Virus record (IMG/VR): IMGVR_UViG_3300046012_000219
Coordinates: 1-34,716 of that record
Length of the DNA: 34,716 nucleotides
Direction: 5' to 3' (one strand)
Source: a virus
Part shown: in pieces, positions 12,999 to 21,466 of the stretch
How positions within the stretch are numbered: position 1 is the first letter of the stretch
Layout: every line of letters starts with the position of its first letter
The notes under the pieces: model-generated
Seen by the model: the letters and a program-made list of their open reading frames with translations, nothing else
Told to the model about the DNA's origin: nothing
The model's database searches: none
Position numbers and translations under genes: made by a program

Positions 12999-14350
12999 GA
13001 CGACACCGACGGTGTCCGATAGTCAGCCGAAGCGACAAACCCGGTGACGTGTTCGATGCCGTTATCGTCGATCTGGAACGGGATCGACTGCACACGCTGA
13101 TAGCCGTCCGCTGTCACACGTAGCCGGTCGGACGCGTAGATCGGGACACGATCGCCGAGTCCGTAGGCGAGGAGCGGGATGGGTGAGCGCTCCGGGATCG
13201 GCGTGATCGTCATCGTGCGTTTGCCCTGCTTGGCGAGCACGAGCTGCTGCCGCATGAACTTGAGGACGGCCGCGCCGGTCGGGTCGTTCAGTTGCATCCC
13301 GGGCTGGAAGTTCTGTGCCCAGTAGACGCCGAACGCGGTGATCGAGTCGCCGTTGTCCAACGTGCCTGCGGCGGGGACGGGGGCGCCACCCTGGCCGGCG
13401 TAGCCGACGCCACGGTTGAAGAACGAGCCGGGGGTCGCGTCGTGCATCCGGTCGATGTTCGCGACGCACCGGTTCAGGCGGTCCCAACCGAACACAGCGG
13501 CTGGCCGGTCTTCTCCGGCGATCCGGTAGATCGACAGGTCGTGTGTGATGCCGGGCCGGTTGACCGGGTCGTAGACGGGGGTGAGGACGATGTCGCAGTT
13601 GCCTGCATCCTCGAGTTGCTGCCAGATGTCCGCGACCGTCGAGCCGGCTTGGGCGGTGATCCCGATCGGATCGGTCGTTTCGATCGTCCCAGCCCAGAAC
13701 GACGAGCCGCCGTAAGAGGGGCCGGCGTCGATGAAGCACGGGCCGTCCGCGTTGATCGTCGCCTGCAGTACCGTGAGAGCGATCTGGTCGCCAGTCATGA
13801 ACTGGCCGGGATGGGCCGGATCAAGGAACACGGGGCTGTCCGGGCCGGGCAGCGAAAACGGCCCGGTAGCGGCGCCGAACTGGACCGCCCGTCCGGCAAG
13901 CAGCTTCCGCGGCCCATAGGCGGTGAACGTCGATACCGGCAGGTTCGCGTCCGCTTGATCTTCTGGCTGCATCAAGATCCCGGCCGCGCGCGGCCGCCAC
14001 AGCGTCTCGCCTGACCCGTCACGGCGGAACGCCCACACGATCCTCTTCGACGGTGCCACCTTCGGATAGGCGTCATCCCAGATCGTGTTCACTCGCGGGT
14101 CGTCAGGCACGACCTTGCCGGTGATCACCTCGGCCTGCCCCAACGACAGCAGCACCGACCGTTGCGACACGATCCCTTCAGCGAACGTTGTCGTGATGCA
14201 GTTCAGATCGGTGAAGAGGTACCGCCACTGGAATCCGCGGAAGAACCGTGTTCCTACAGACGGCGCCGGAGACGGCCCTGTGTCGAGGATCCCCGCTGTG
14301 AGCGTCTCTCCCTCTTCGGGGATGCCGCCGACGACAACTTCGAGCGGCAC
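12995..14350 (-). CDS. Minor tail protein, hub/Gp37-like
   Basis: A 451-residue protein located directly after the Dit-like protein. N-terminal half: WRYLFTDLNCITTTFAEGIV, followed by a GKVVPDDPRVNTIWD stretch; the C-terminal half ends in PIPLLAYGLGDRVPIYAS and RVTADGYQRVQSIPF. The layout resembles the ReqiPepy6 Gp37-like baseplate hub proteins of actinophages, which anchor the tail tip to the tube. The assignment is by gene order and general pattern, not a firm motif. Confidence 0.7.
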   Translation of the reverse strand: MPLEVVVGGIPEEGETLTAGILDTGPSPAPSVGTRFFRGFQWRYLFTDLNCITTTFAEGIVSQRSVLLSLGQAEVITGKVVPDDPRVNTIWDDAYPKVAPSKRIVWAFRRDGSGETLWRPRAAGILMQPEDQADANLPVSTFTAYGPRKLLAGRAVQFGAATGPFSLPGPDSPVFLDPAHPGQFMTGDQIALTVLQATINADGPCFIDAGPSYGGSSFWAGTIETTDPIGITAQAGSTVADIWQQLEDAGNCDIVLTPVYDPVNRPGITHDLSIYRIAGEDRPAAVFGWDRLNRCVANIDRMHDATPGSFFNRGVGYAGQGGAPVPAAGTLDNGDSITAFGVYWAQNFQPGMQLNDPTGAAVLKFMRQQLVLAKQGKRTMTITPIPERSPIPLLAYGLGDRVPIYASDRLRVTADGYQRVQSIPFQIDDNGIEHVTGFVASADYRTPSVSS

Positions 14351-14353
14351 GGG

Positions 14354-15235
14354 TTAACTCCAGGGGACGTTGTAGAGGACGTCGATGTCGGCGCCGATCG
14401 GCTCGATCACGTTGGTGCCTTTGACGAGCGGCCAGAAGTCCGACACGGACGGGTCGACGCCAGCGTCGAGGAACGTCACGGCCCCATCCAAGGTGACGGT
14501 GCCGCGGAAGAAATCGATCTCGGCGTACTGGCCTGAATCGACGCTTGCGGCTCCAGGTCGTGCGCCGTCGTACTGGATGAACCCGCCGGTGGTTGCGTTC
14601 GTGATCCCGAACGACGTGAACGGTCCGTGCGCCTTGATCACCGGCTTGAAGTCGGAGGTGCCAGTGTTGTCGACAGTGACCGAGTCACCGTCCGCGATCG
14701 ATATGAGCTGCTGCACCGAATCGATCGCGTAAGGGAACGGCGATGCGAACTCGACCGGAACCTCGTATCCGATCACGCCCTCGACGGGGGCAGGCCACGC
14801 GGACGTGAGGATGTTCGTGAGCATCCGCTGATTGCCGCCCGCGCCCGGGCCGTATTCGGTGCCAGAGGGCGTCCAGTAGAGGCGCTGCTGGTCGAAGCTC
14901 GCCGACGGGAACCGGAGCTCGTCGAGGAACGCTGACAGCAGGTCGTCCATCTCGCGAAGGTCGACGCCGCAGGCAGGGCCACCTTGGCCCTTGTCGCCCA
15001 TGACGTAGGCGACGGAGAACGACGCGACGACACCGTCTTTCCATGATGGGTGCGGGACACCGCCGTCGGCTTGCGAGAGCGGGTCGGAGGTGTAGCGGAG
15101 GGCGGCCGGCACGATCTTGTAGCCGGCAGGGACGATCAGATAGTTCCGGTTGGTGGCCGGGTCGGGCGTGTTGAAGTTGATGGTGCCGAGGTCGCATTGC
15201 AGCGTGTGCGGCACATCGGACTCGAGGTTGATCAT
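14354..15235 (-). CDS. Distal tail protein (Dit-like)
   Basis: A 293-residue protein that overlaps the tape measure stop (ATGA). Position between tape measure and hub proteins and a beta-rich composition with a jelly-roll-like C-terminal half (SVTVDNTGTSDFKPVIKAHG, YAEIDFFRGTVTLDG) fit a Dit-type minor tail protein that closes the tail tube end. The TVDNTGT...DFKPVIKAHG pattern is typical for the galectin-like domain in such proteins. Confidence 0.78.
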   Translation of the reverse strand: MINLESDVPHTLQCDLGTINFNTPDPATNRNYLIVPAGYKIVPAALRYTSDPLSQADGGVPHPSWKDGVVASFSVAYVMGDKGQGGPACGVDLREMDDLLSAFLDELRFPSASFDQQRLYWTPSGTEYGPGAGGNQRMLTNILTSAWPAPVEGVIGYEVPVEFASPFPYAIDSVQQLISIADGDSVTVDNTGTSDFKPVIKAHGPFTSFGITNATTGGFIQYDGARPGAASVDSGQYAEIDFFRGTVTLDGAVTFLDAGVDPSVSDFWPLVKGTNVIEPIGADIDVLYNVPWS

Positions 15236-18200
15236 GGCCCTGCTGCCCCGTTCAGCGCGGCGGCGACTGCCGCGCGTTCGCCGCGCGGCAGTGACGCGAT
15301 GAACTTCGCCGCCTGCTGCTTCTCGTTCAGCGTCTTCAGCAGCGCCGTCTGCTTCTTCGCTTCCGAGAGCTGGTAGGAGTCACGCTGCTTTTGCTGCTCG
15401 GCAATGGTCTGCGTGACCTGCTTGAGGGTATCGAGTGGCCGGACGATCGAGGGCACAAGCCCGGCACCGGGCAGTTTCGGCACGCCGACGAACGCCTGCA
15501 CCTGGTCACGAATGCCTTTCAGTTCGGCGACGAAGTTGTCGGCGTACGCGATCCCGTCTATTTTCGCGACCCTGGCGATGTCGATGTGGTTCTTCGCGAG
15601 GACTGCGGAGATGCCGCGGCTCACCGCGGCGCCGCTGATGTCGCCGCGGTTGAACCTGTCGGTCAGGTCGGCGATCGTGCGGGTGGCGGCGGTCCCCTTC
15701 GCCGTCGCCTGGTCCTGCTGCACAGCGAGGCGGGCCTGCTCGAACTGCAACAGGAACGCCTGGAGCGTAGGCTGATTCGTCCCGGGATGTCCTGCGAGCT
15801 GCCGAAGCTGGCGTTCAGCGGCCGCGTCGTTCGTTGACAGCGTCCGGCCGCCCGGCAGGATCACCGACCGCTTCAACTGGTTCAAGGTGAGCCTGTTCTG
15901 CTCAGCGGTGAGGGCAGCCTGCTCCTTTTGCAGGGGCTTGGAGAAGATGTCGCCAATCGACGCGGCGATAGATCCGCCGATCGTGTTCAGGTTCTGCTTC
16001 GCCTGGTTGATCGCGTCCGCGACCTGCTGGCCGCCCTGTGTGATGGCTTGGTCGATCGCGCCATGCAACGCGGCCTGCACCTCTGGCGCGCCGGTGTTGA
16101 TCCCGACCACGATCCCCTGTGCGAGCGGCAACCCGATCTCGTTCGCTGCCCGCCTGGACGGCGAGTGGGCGTCCGCGGCGTTCTTGCCGGCTCCGATCGC
16201 GGCGAGCACGTGATCGACCATCGCCTGGACGGTCTTCACGTCCCGGTCGATGATCCCCTGGGCGACACCGTCGCCGAGCGCCGCGCCGACGTCATGGCCG
16301 CCACGCTTGGCCGCGGTCTTCAATCCTTCGCCCTGCAGAAGTTCGCGCTCGACTACGTTCAGCGACTGATGCGCACGGGAGGGATCCAGGATGAAATCGA
16401 TCTGCTTCTTCGACGGCAACGTTCCGATCGACTGTGTGAACTGCTCGAGCAGCCTGAGCGACGTCGCGAGCCCCGGATTTTTTGCCTGCAACTGACCGGC
16501 CGTGTCGGCGATCCGCTTGACGAAGTCCTGCGACGCTTGCGCATCCAGGGCTGCGACGTTCCCGCGGAACACGGGACTCGTTGATGGTGTGCCGGACCCG
16601 GCGAACCGCTGCCGGGTGAGGGTCTCGTCGCGGCTCCGCTCGGCGTCAGCCAACGCGATCGTCGTCGCGAGGGTGTCGCGACGTCCCTGCTGGATGTTCT
16701 TCTCGTTCGTACGTTGGGCTGCTGCGGCCTGTGTACGACGCTCCTCCGACTGGGTGATTTGAAGGGCAGCTGCGGCGTCCTGATCGCGGGCCGTCTTGAG
16801 GACGAGGACAGCGGACGCATGGTCTTTCGTGCCGCGCGTTGCCTTCTCGCGCGCCTCAGCTTCGCGCACCGCTTGGTCGGCTGCTGCCTTGGCGTCCTTC
16901 GCGAGCGCGACATCCACCTTCGACTGCGCGACTGCGTCGACGAGCTCGCGAGTCTTGTTCAACGCACCGCCGAGCAGATCAAACGACGACCGAAGCGAGT
17001 CAGTCGCCCGCTGGATGTCGCCCTCCCGGGTACCGAGATAGACGAGCCCGCCCGCAAGAACCGAAACGCCAGCGATGGCCAGACCAACCGCGCTCCCGCC
17101 GCCGAGAGCAAGCGCGCCGACGCCCCGCGCGAAGGTTCCTAGACCGCCGACCGAGGCCGCTTCGCCCTCGACCGCGACAGCCGTTTCTGAAGCGGCGAGC
17201 GCGACGTTCGCGGCCGTCGCTTCAATCTTGGCTGGCTGCCCTGCGATCAGCGCGCGGGTGTAGAACGCCTCCGCTGTCGCCACGGCCGCGGTTGCGATGC
17301 CGAGCGCCTTGTAGGTTCCGATCGCGGTGACGAGCGCCGGCGCGCCGATCGCTGAAGTGACACGCTCAACACCGGTCGCGACGTCGAGCAGCGGCGGCCC
17401 GATCGTGACAACAACGTCACGGAACTCGCCGTAGAAGCCGGCGATGTCGTGGACGCCGGCGCTGACCGCGTCCTGCACGGTCTGCGAGTTCGCGAGCTCG
17501 GTCGCGTACTTGCCGATCCCTTCGGCGAGGTCGTTGACGACCGGCAGCGCGTGCTCGCCGACCGACACCTCGAGCTGGTGGATGTCCTGCTCTGTCCGTT
17601 GGAACTGCCCCGAAGCGGTCTGCGCGAACTTCGCCGCCGAACCGCCGAACCGGTCCTGCACGGCCGCGAGCGCAGCGACCCGGTTCGCGACCTTGTCTTG
17701 CGCCGCCGCAACCTGCAACGCGTTCGCGTAGATCAGCTTCTGCTGCGCATCGAACTTCGCCCCCGCAGCAACAGCCTCGTCATGCCGCTGCTTCAGCTCG
17801 CCGACGTTCTGGTTCACGCCGTGCAGCACGATCCCGAGCCGCGACAGCGACTGCGTCGATCCTTGCTCTGCCCGCGACAACGCCAATGCGGCGACGGCCA
17901 CGTCGATATGCCGTGCCCGGGCGACGTCCTCGGCTAGCCCGAGATCCCGGTAGGCGGTCGCCGAGTTCTTCGTCGCGGACACCAGCCTGATGAACGACGA
18001 CGCGAGGCTCTCGTCAGAGAACCCCTTCAGCCGGGCTTCCTTCTCCAGCAGCGCCTCAACCGACTGGCCGTACAACTCCGTCGACTGGTGCGCGTTCTTC
18101 AGCGTCTGGTCGACAACAGCGAAGGCCGACTGATGCTCCGCCGCCGCCTCAATGATGTGCTTCGCACCTTCGAACACCCCGGCGGCGGCGAACGCGCCGC

Positions 18201-18312
18201 CGATGATGTTCCGGACGTTCGAGAACCCCGCCCGCACACCACGCTCGACCTCCGACTGGTAGCCGGTCGAGTCCGAGCGGAGGCGGACGTAGGCGACACC
18301 GACCTCGTTCAC
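15232..18312 (-). CDS. Tape measure protein
   Basis: A 1026-residue tape measure protein, by far the largest tail gene, which sets tail length. The N-terminus (VAYVRLRSDSTGYQSEVERG) and the middle are helical. A hydrophobic segment around residues 395-430 (GALALGGGSAVGLAIAGVSV) is a likely membrane-spanning part. A long coiled-coil-like stretch follows, then the motif DAHSPSRRAANEIGLPLAQG that is typical of tape measure proteins. If 1.5 angstrom per residue holds, the tail would be about 150 nm (estimate). Start GTG 18312 overlaps the preceding chaperone stop by GTGA. Confidence 0.93.
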   Translation of the reverse strand: MNEVGVAYVRLRSDSTGYQSEVERGVRAGFSNVRNIIGGAFAAAGVFEGAKHIIEAAAEHQSAFAVVDQTLKNAHQSTELYGQSVEALLEKEARLKGFSDESLASSFIRLVSATKNSATAYRDLGLAEDVARARHIDVAVAALALSRAEQGSTQSLSRLGIVLHGVNQNVGELKQRHDEAVAAGAKFDAQQKLIYANALQVAAAQDKVANRVAALAAVQDRFGGSAAKFAQTASGQFQRTEQDIHQLEVSVGEHALPVVNDLAEGIGKYATELANSQTVQDAVSAGVHDIAGFYGEFRDVVVTIGPPLLDVATGVERVTSAIGAPALVTAIGTYKALGIATAAVATAEAFYTRALIAGQPAKIEATAANVALAASETAVAVEGEAASVGGLGTFARGVGALALGGGSAVGLAIAGVSVLAGGLVYLGTREGDIQRATDSLRSSFDLLGGALNKTRELVDAVAQSKVDVALAKDAKAAADQAVREAEAREKATRGTKDHASAVLVLKTARDQDAAAALQITQSEERRTQAAAAQRTNEKNIQQGRRDTLATTIALADAERSRDETLTRQRFAGSGTPSTSPVFRGNVAALDAQASQDFVKRIADTAGQLQAKNPGLATSLRLLEQFTQSIGTLPSKKQIDFILDPSRAHQSLNVVERELLQGEGLKTAAKRGGHDVGAALGDGVAQGIIDRDVKTVQAMVDHVLAAIGAGKNAADAHSPSRRAANEIGLPLAQGIVVGINTGAPEVQAALHGAIDQAITQGGQQVADAINQAKQNLNTIGGSIAASIGDIFSKPLQKEQAALTAEQNRLTLNQLKRSVILPGGRTLSTNDAAAERQLRQLAGHPGTNQPTLQAFLLQFEQARLAVQQDQATAKGTAATRTIADLTDRFNRGDISGAAVSRGISAVLAKNHIDIARVAKIDGIAYADNFVAELKGIRDQVQAFVGVPKLPGAGLVPSIVRPLDTLKQVTQTIAEQQKQRDSYQLSEAKKQTALLKTLNEKQQAAKFIASLPRGERAAVAAALNGAAGP

Positions 18313-18581
18313 GCGTGCTCCATCCCGAGCGCGGAATCGAGCATCGCCATCGCGTCACGCTGCCGGGTATCCGTCAGAGATGGGCCGGGCTCGTCCGGGG
18401 CCAGCAGCGAACCCACCTGCTCCGGTCCGACCCGCTCGAGCAGGGCGGCGTACGCGATGCGGCCTAGCGTCGGCATCGTCAGCTCTGCGAGCCCTCCACC
18501 GCCGGCGAGCCGGATGCGGCCGTCGAGCTCTCCCCAGACGGAGGCTGTGCAGATCCATTCGAGGAGGAAGCGGATGGAGTA
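18309..18581 (-). CDS. Tail assembly chaperone, frameshift extension (gpT-like)
   Basis: This reading frame, offset by -1 from the gpG-like gene, encodes about 90 residues (SIRFLLEWICTASVWGELDG and TLGRIAYAALLERVGPEQVG), a typical second part of phage tail chaperones, with no start codon of its own in a suitable place. It ends 18309, overlapping the tape measure start. The product would be a gpG-gpT fusion made when ribosomes slip near 18581-18590. The frame remains open upstream to 18680 but that part is the antisense-like shadow of gpG. Confidence 0.78.
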   Translation of the reverse strand, partial: YSIRFLLEWICTASVWGELDGRIRLAGGGGLAELTMPTLGRIAYAALLERVGPEQVGSLLAPDEPGPSLTDTRQRDAMAMLDSALGMEHA

Positions 18582-18919
18582 GGAGGGCGGCCGTTCTGCA
18601 CCGCCATGCAGTAGTCGACGACCTCGGAAATCGTGCGGATCGTGATCGGCGGATCGGCGTGGTCGCGCACCTGCCGCCACCGGTCCGCCTGGTCGGGCTC
18701 GATCAGCCCGGCGACTGTGTCGTCGAGGATCGCGACGAAATCAGCGTTGGTGAGCGTGCCGTCGGCGCTGGTGCTGTCGCGGAGCCCGTCCCAGTAGCGG
18801 ACATACACGGCGGGTTCGCTGGCGACCCTGACGGTGAAGCGTTCGCCGCCGATCGTGAACTCGCGAAGCTCGTCGTTGACGTGGGCGACGCGTTCCTGGT
18901 CGAAGTCCTTCACGTTCAA
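18479..18919 (-). CDS. Tail assembly chaperone (gpG-like)
   Basis: A 146-residue protein just upstream of the tape measure gene. The first 105 residues (VNDELREFTIGGERFTVRVA and PITIRTISEVVDYCMAVQNG) match the fold of gpG-type chaperones that keep the tape measure protein soluble during tail assembly; the last 40 residues are Ser/Pro/Gly-rich, a typical non-shifted tail. The start could be TTG 18919 or GTG 18913; the latter has an AGG 6 bases upstream. Together with the shifted frame it forms the usual G/GT pair. Confidence 0.82.
   Translation of the reverse strand: MNVKDFDQERVAHVNDELREFTIGGERFTVRVASEPAVYVRYWDGLRDSTSADGTLTNADFVAILDDTVAGLIEPDQADRWRQVRDHADPPITIRTISEVVDYCMAVQNGRPPTPSASSSNGSAQPPSGESSTAASGSPAVEGSQS
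18581..18590 (-). promoter_or_regulatory. Probable -1 frameshift region
   Basis: The zero-frame codons CGC CCT CCT (18589-18581) are preceded by C, and the -1 frame then reads TAC TCC ATC. The run GCCCTCCT allows Pro tRNA to re-pair in the P site, but it is not a classic X-XXY-YYZ heptamer, so the exact slip position is uncertain. Confidence 0.45.
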
Positions 18920-18971
18920 CCTGCGCTTTCGATGGGGGACACAGCGAACGTCACTTTACGACACTCGCTGG

Positions 18972-19307
18972 TCAACCACTAGCCGCCGGCAAAGCCGGGC
19001 GCAGATAGGGCCGGTTGTAATCAACCTCGACCCGGTTCGCGTAAACCAGCTTCGAACCGACATCCACGAAGATCCCGAGCCCGTCGCGGCCAGGAACCGT
19101 TGTGATCGAGGCCCGCAGCCTCCCGCTTCGCACGGCAGGACCGGTACCTGGCTGCGATGGCGGCGGATGGGATGCGTTCAGCTTCGCCTGCGTCTCAACA
19201 CGGAATCCGCGCCGGTAGAGATCACGAAAGGCAGGCCCGAGCGGGCCGTGGCGGATCTCGTCAATGACGAACGGGAACAGCTCGACATGCCCGACACCTA
19301 ACTCCAT
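18972..19307 (-). CDS. HK97 gp10-like neck/tail completion protein
   Basis: A 111-residue protein starting at ATG 19307 inside the end of the upstream gene. The segment VRSGRLRASITTVPGRDG resembles the GxLRxSI motif of HK97 gp10-type proteins, and the C-terminal NRPYLRPAL also fits the end of that family (RPFLRPAL). It acts at the head-tail joint or the tail end. A longer start (19697) exists in frame but would run across the upstream gene and gives a basic, unlikely N-terminus. GTG codons shortly after ATG are alternative starts. Confidence 0.72.
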   Translation of the reverse strand: MELGVGHVELFPFVIDEIRHGPLGPAFRDLYRRGFRVETQAKLNASHPPPSQPGTGPAVRSGRLRASITTVPGRDGLGIFVDVGSKLVYANRVEVDYNRPYLRPALPAASG

Positions 19308-19840
19308 TGGTCGTCGGGGATGCCGTCGATGGCGAACCGGATCACCATCTGCCAGCCCGCGCAGCCTCCGGAGGGCGCGATCGCTTGGAGGCCGTCCATG
19401 AAGTATTCGGAGCAGCCTCCGCCCGGGAAGAGGTTCTTGGCGCGGATCCGTTTTTGGATGCCGTTCCAGAGCGCCCACCCGTCGGTGATGACTGTCTTGG
19501 CGGCGGCGGTGATCGCGTCCGCGGCGGGCGGGTTGCCGCGGGAGTCCGGGGTCGGCACGCACCGCGTCGCGAGCAGATGGAGGGCGGGGAGGTTGCGGGA
19601 GCCGTCGAATACACGGTGGCCCGGCTGCAACGGTGGCAGAAGCGGCGCCGTCGTGCCTTGCTGGAGCGACTGCACCCAGACTGCGAGCTCGCCGCAACAG
19701 TCAAGCGTCGGCGTGCCGTAGTAGACAACCTGGCGGCCAGGTGTTCCGGCGTCGGTCTCGTCAAGAGCATCCGCGGCCGCCGTAAGGAGGCACTGGGCGA
19801 GTTCGTAGAGGCTGTCGAGCGTCGAGACGGCGACAGTCAC
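19298..19840 (-). CDS. Tail terminator-like protein
   Basis: A 180-residue protein starting at GTG or ATG-like codon 19840, overlapping the adaptor stop. N-terminal half: LYELAQCLLTAAADALDETD, then TLDCCGELAVWVQSL; C-terminal half: GGCSEYFMDGLQAIAPSGGC. Such Cys-containing proteins occupy the tail-terminator position in actinophages (before the gp10-like or chaperone genes), where they close the tail tube for head joining. The assignment rests mainly on gene order. Confidence 0.65.
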   Translation of the reverse strand: MTVAVSTLDSLYELAQCLLTAAADALDETDAGTPGRQVVYYGTPTLDCCGELAVWVQSLQQGTTAPLLPPLQPGHRVFDGSRNLPALHLLATRCVPTPDSRGNPPAADAITAAAKTVITDGWALWNGIQKRIRAKNLFPGGGCSEYFMDGLQAIAPSGGCAGWQMVIRFAIDGIPDDQWS

Positions 19841-20697
19841 ACGCCAGCCTTACGGGCGAACTGGGCGGTGTCGGGCGACCATACAGCCGGCCGCCGCGTC
19901 CCCTTCACGGGGTAGGCAGCGATGAATGCGTCGACGAGCGGGATCCCCGACGCGCCCTCCCGCAACAAAGCGGCCAGAGCGTTCACCCGGTCGATCGTGA
20001 CTCCCTCCCTCACAACCCTCGTCACGGACGCGGGCAGGCGGCAGTCGCCGCCATTGCACGCGTTGTACAACTCCCCCGCCAGCTCGCTTGCGGCGGCGAC
20101 ACCGAGCGGCGGTGGCGAGTTCCCGTACTGGTATGTGATCGAGAACGTTCCGGGCTGGTCGTCGTCGAGGGCGAGGTTCTGGCAGCCGGGCCAGCGGCGC
20201 GCGAGCGACGGCTGTGCCGGGTCAGACATACGGGTCAGCCACCGCCAGCCGTCAAGGCGCCAGTTCGGATTGCCGTCCGTGTCGAGCTCGTCGAGGGCTA
20301 CGCCGTCGATCCTGACCTCGGTGATCGCGCGGGCGGGATAGCCAGCCAGTTTCACCCGTGACAGCGGCTGACAGCCGCACCATGCGCCTGCGGCGGTATG
20401 GCCGAACCCCCAACCCAGGCCGCCGTAGTAGCCGAACGACGGCAACGCGACATCACCGGGGATCGATCGGTTCCAGCATGAGCACCGGTCGCGGCACGGC
20501 CGAACAGTCCGCTCGCACAACCCGGGAAACTGGCGGCCGGACGCCTCGAACAGCAGCATCGACGCCTCCACAGCGACCTCGCTGAGGCTCGCGCCGCTCG
20601 CCTCATTGGCGGCCGCGTCGCCCATGCACGCCGCGACATCGTCGCGCGAGCACCAGCTAACACAGGGACCGAGGACTGGGCCGGGGACGGTGCTCAT
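19837..20697 (-). CDS. Head-tail adaptor protein
   Basis: A 286-residue protein starting at ATG 20697, preceded by GAGG, directly after a long hairpin. The N-terminal helical part (EVAVEASMLLFEASGRQFPG) followed by a Cys-rich stretch and a beta-rich middle (SRVKLAGYPARAITEVRIDG) is the layout of gp6-like connectors in actinophages. The C-terminal helices include an element like LAGELYNACNGGDCRLP followed by ASVTRVVREGVTIDRVNALA, also typical. It forms the ring joining portal and tail. Confidence 0.75.
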   Translation of the reverse strand: MSTVPGPVLGPCVSWCSRDDVAACMGDAAANEASGASLSEVAVEASMLLFEASGRQFPGLCERTVRPCRDRCSCWNRSIPGDVALPSFGYYGGLGWGFGHTAAGAWCGCQPLSRVKLAGYPARAITEVRIDGVALDELDTDGNPNWRLDGWRWLTRMSDPAQPSLARRWPGCQNLALDDDQPGTFSITYQYGNSPPPLGVAAASELAGELYNACNGGDCRLPASVTRVVREGVTIDRVNALAALLREGASGIPLVDAFIAAYPVKGTRRPAVWSPDTAQFARKAGV

Positions 20698-20706
20698 GGC
20701 ATCCTC

Positions 20707-20763
20707 GCCGCCAAGCGGGACGCCAGACGGGGAGAGAATGTCCGGCGTCCCGCTTCAGGCGGC
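20707..20763 (-). terminator. Very long hairpin after the probable major tail gene
   Basis: Arms: 20707-20712 pairs with 20758-20763 (6 bp); 20713-20724 (aagcgggacgcc) pairs perfectly with 20744-20755 (12 bp); 20725-20728 pairs with 20040-43-equivalent bases 20740-20743 (4 bp, one G-U on the minus strand); only a 2-base bulge (20756-20757) interrupts. The total of 22 bp with an 11-base loop is exceptional. On the minus strand it begins 1 base after the stop of the 217-residue gene and ends just before the ribosome binding site of the adaptor gene. No T-tract follows, so it may be a terminator, a processing site or an mRNA stabiliser. Confidence 0.75.
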
Positions 20764-20764
20764 T

Positions 20765-21418
20765 CTAGCTTGCGGGCGCCACCGTCGCGTAGCCGCACGC
20801 CGCCGTCGGGATAGCGCTCCCGGTGAGGAACTTCCCGAAGATGCCGGTGATCGGCGCGGGCTGGTCGCTGTAGGGGCCGTGCGACCAGAGCGGGTTACGG
20901 CGGGAGAACCCGGTCAGCGCGTTCGGGTTGAAGTCGTTCTGCGCCTGGTTCTGCGCGTACTGCCACTCCGTCCACGGGAACACGTAGTGAACCCACGGAT
21001 AGGTGGGGTTCTGGTGGTCGGCGGTGATCGCCTTCGACCAGAACTCGAGCGCGACCCCGGGTGCCTGCGGATCGTCGCAGAACAGCTGGCCGGCGACGTC
21101 GACGCCGACGGTCTGGCCGCCGTCCGTGACGAGTGTGGCGCCGAGCAGCATCTCGTGCATCCCCGCTTCGAACGCCCCATCGACGAACTGGAACGTGAAC
21201 CGCTTCAACCGGTCCTTATCCTTGAACGTCGCGACGACGCAGCCGCAGCCGTTGACCATGTCGCGGTCTGCGCCGGTGAGGACTTCAGGGGTGATCTGGA
21301 TCGACTGGATCTTGTCGGTGACCCAGCTGTTGTTCGGGCCGGCTGCGACGTTCCCGAGGGAGTCGAGCCGGGTAAGACGGGCTGCGCAAATGCCCAATTC
21401 GACGGGGCATACGCTCAT
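20765..21418 (-). CDS. Probable major tail protein
   Basis: A 217-residue protein starting at ATG 21418 after GGGAGG. The N-terminal half (SIQITPEVLTGADRDMVNGC, VVATFKDKDRLKRFTFQFVD, MHEMLLGATLV) has the pattern of tail-tube proteins (a beta-rich sheet followed by a short helix and a LLLGATLV-like strand). The gene is followed by a strong hairpin, which commonly follows major structural genes. Its place before the adaptor genes is unusual for a tail tube gene. A different head protein cannot be excluded. Confidence 0.6.
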   Translation of the reverse strand: MSVCPVELGICAARLTRLDSLGNVAAGPNNSWVTDKIQSIQITPEVLTGADRDMVNGCGCVVATFKDKDRLKRFTFQFVDGAFEAGMHEMLLGATLVTDGGQTVGVDVAGQLFCDDPQAPGVALEFWSKAITADHQNPTYPWVHYVFPWTEWQYAQNQAQNDFNPNALTGFSRRNPLWSHGPYSDQPAPITGIFGKFLTGSAIPTAACGYATVAPAS

Positions 21419-21447
21419 CGGAAAACACCTCCCTCGAGGTTAGGGGT

Positions 21448-21466
21448 CCGGATGTTCAGCATCCGG
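21448..21466 (-). other. Small hairpin overlapping the stop of the 281-residue gene
   Basis: ccggatg (21448-21454) and catccgg (21460-21466) are perfect inverted copies with a 5-base loop, spanning the end of the upstream gene. No T-tract follows; meaning unclear. Confidence 0.6.

Noticed and set aside
18972-19697. 241-residue version of the gp10-like gene
   Set aside because: The upstream half is antisense-like, out of frame with and inside the tail terminator-like gene; ATG 19307 gives a family-sized protein.
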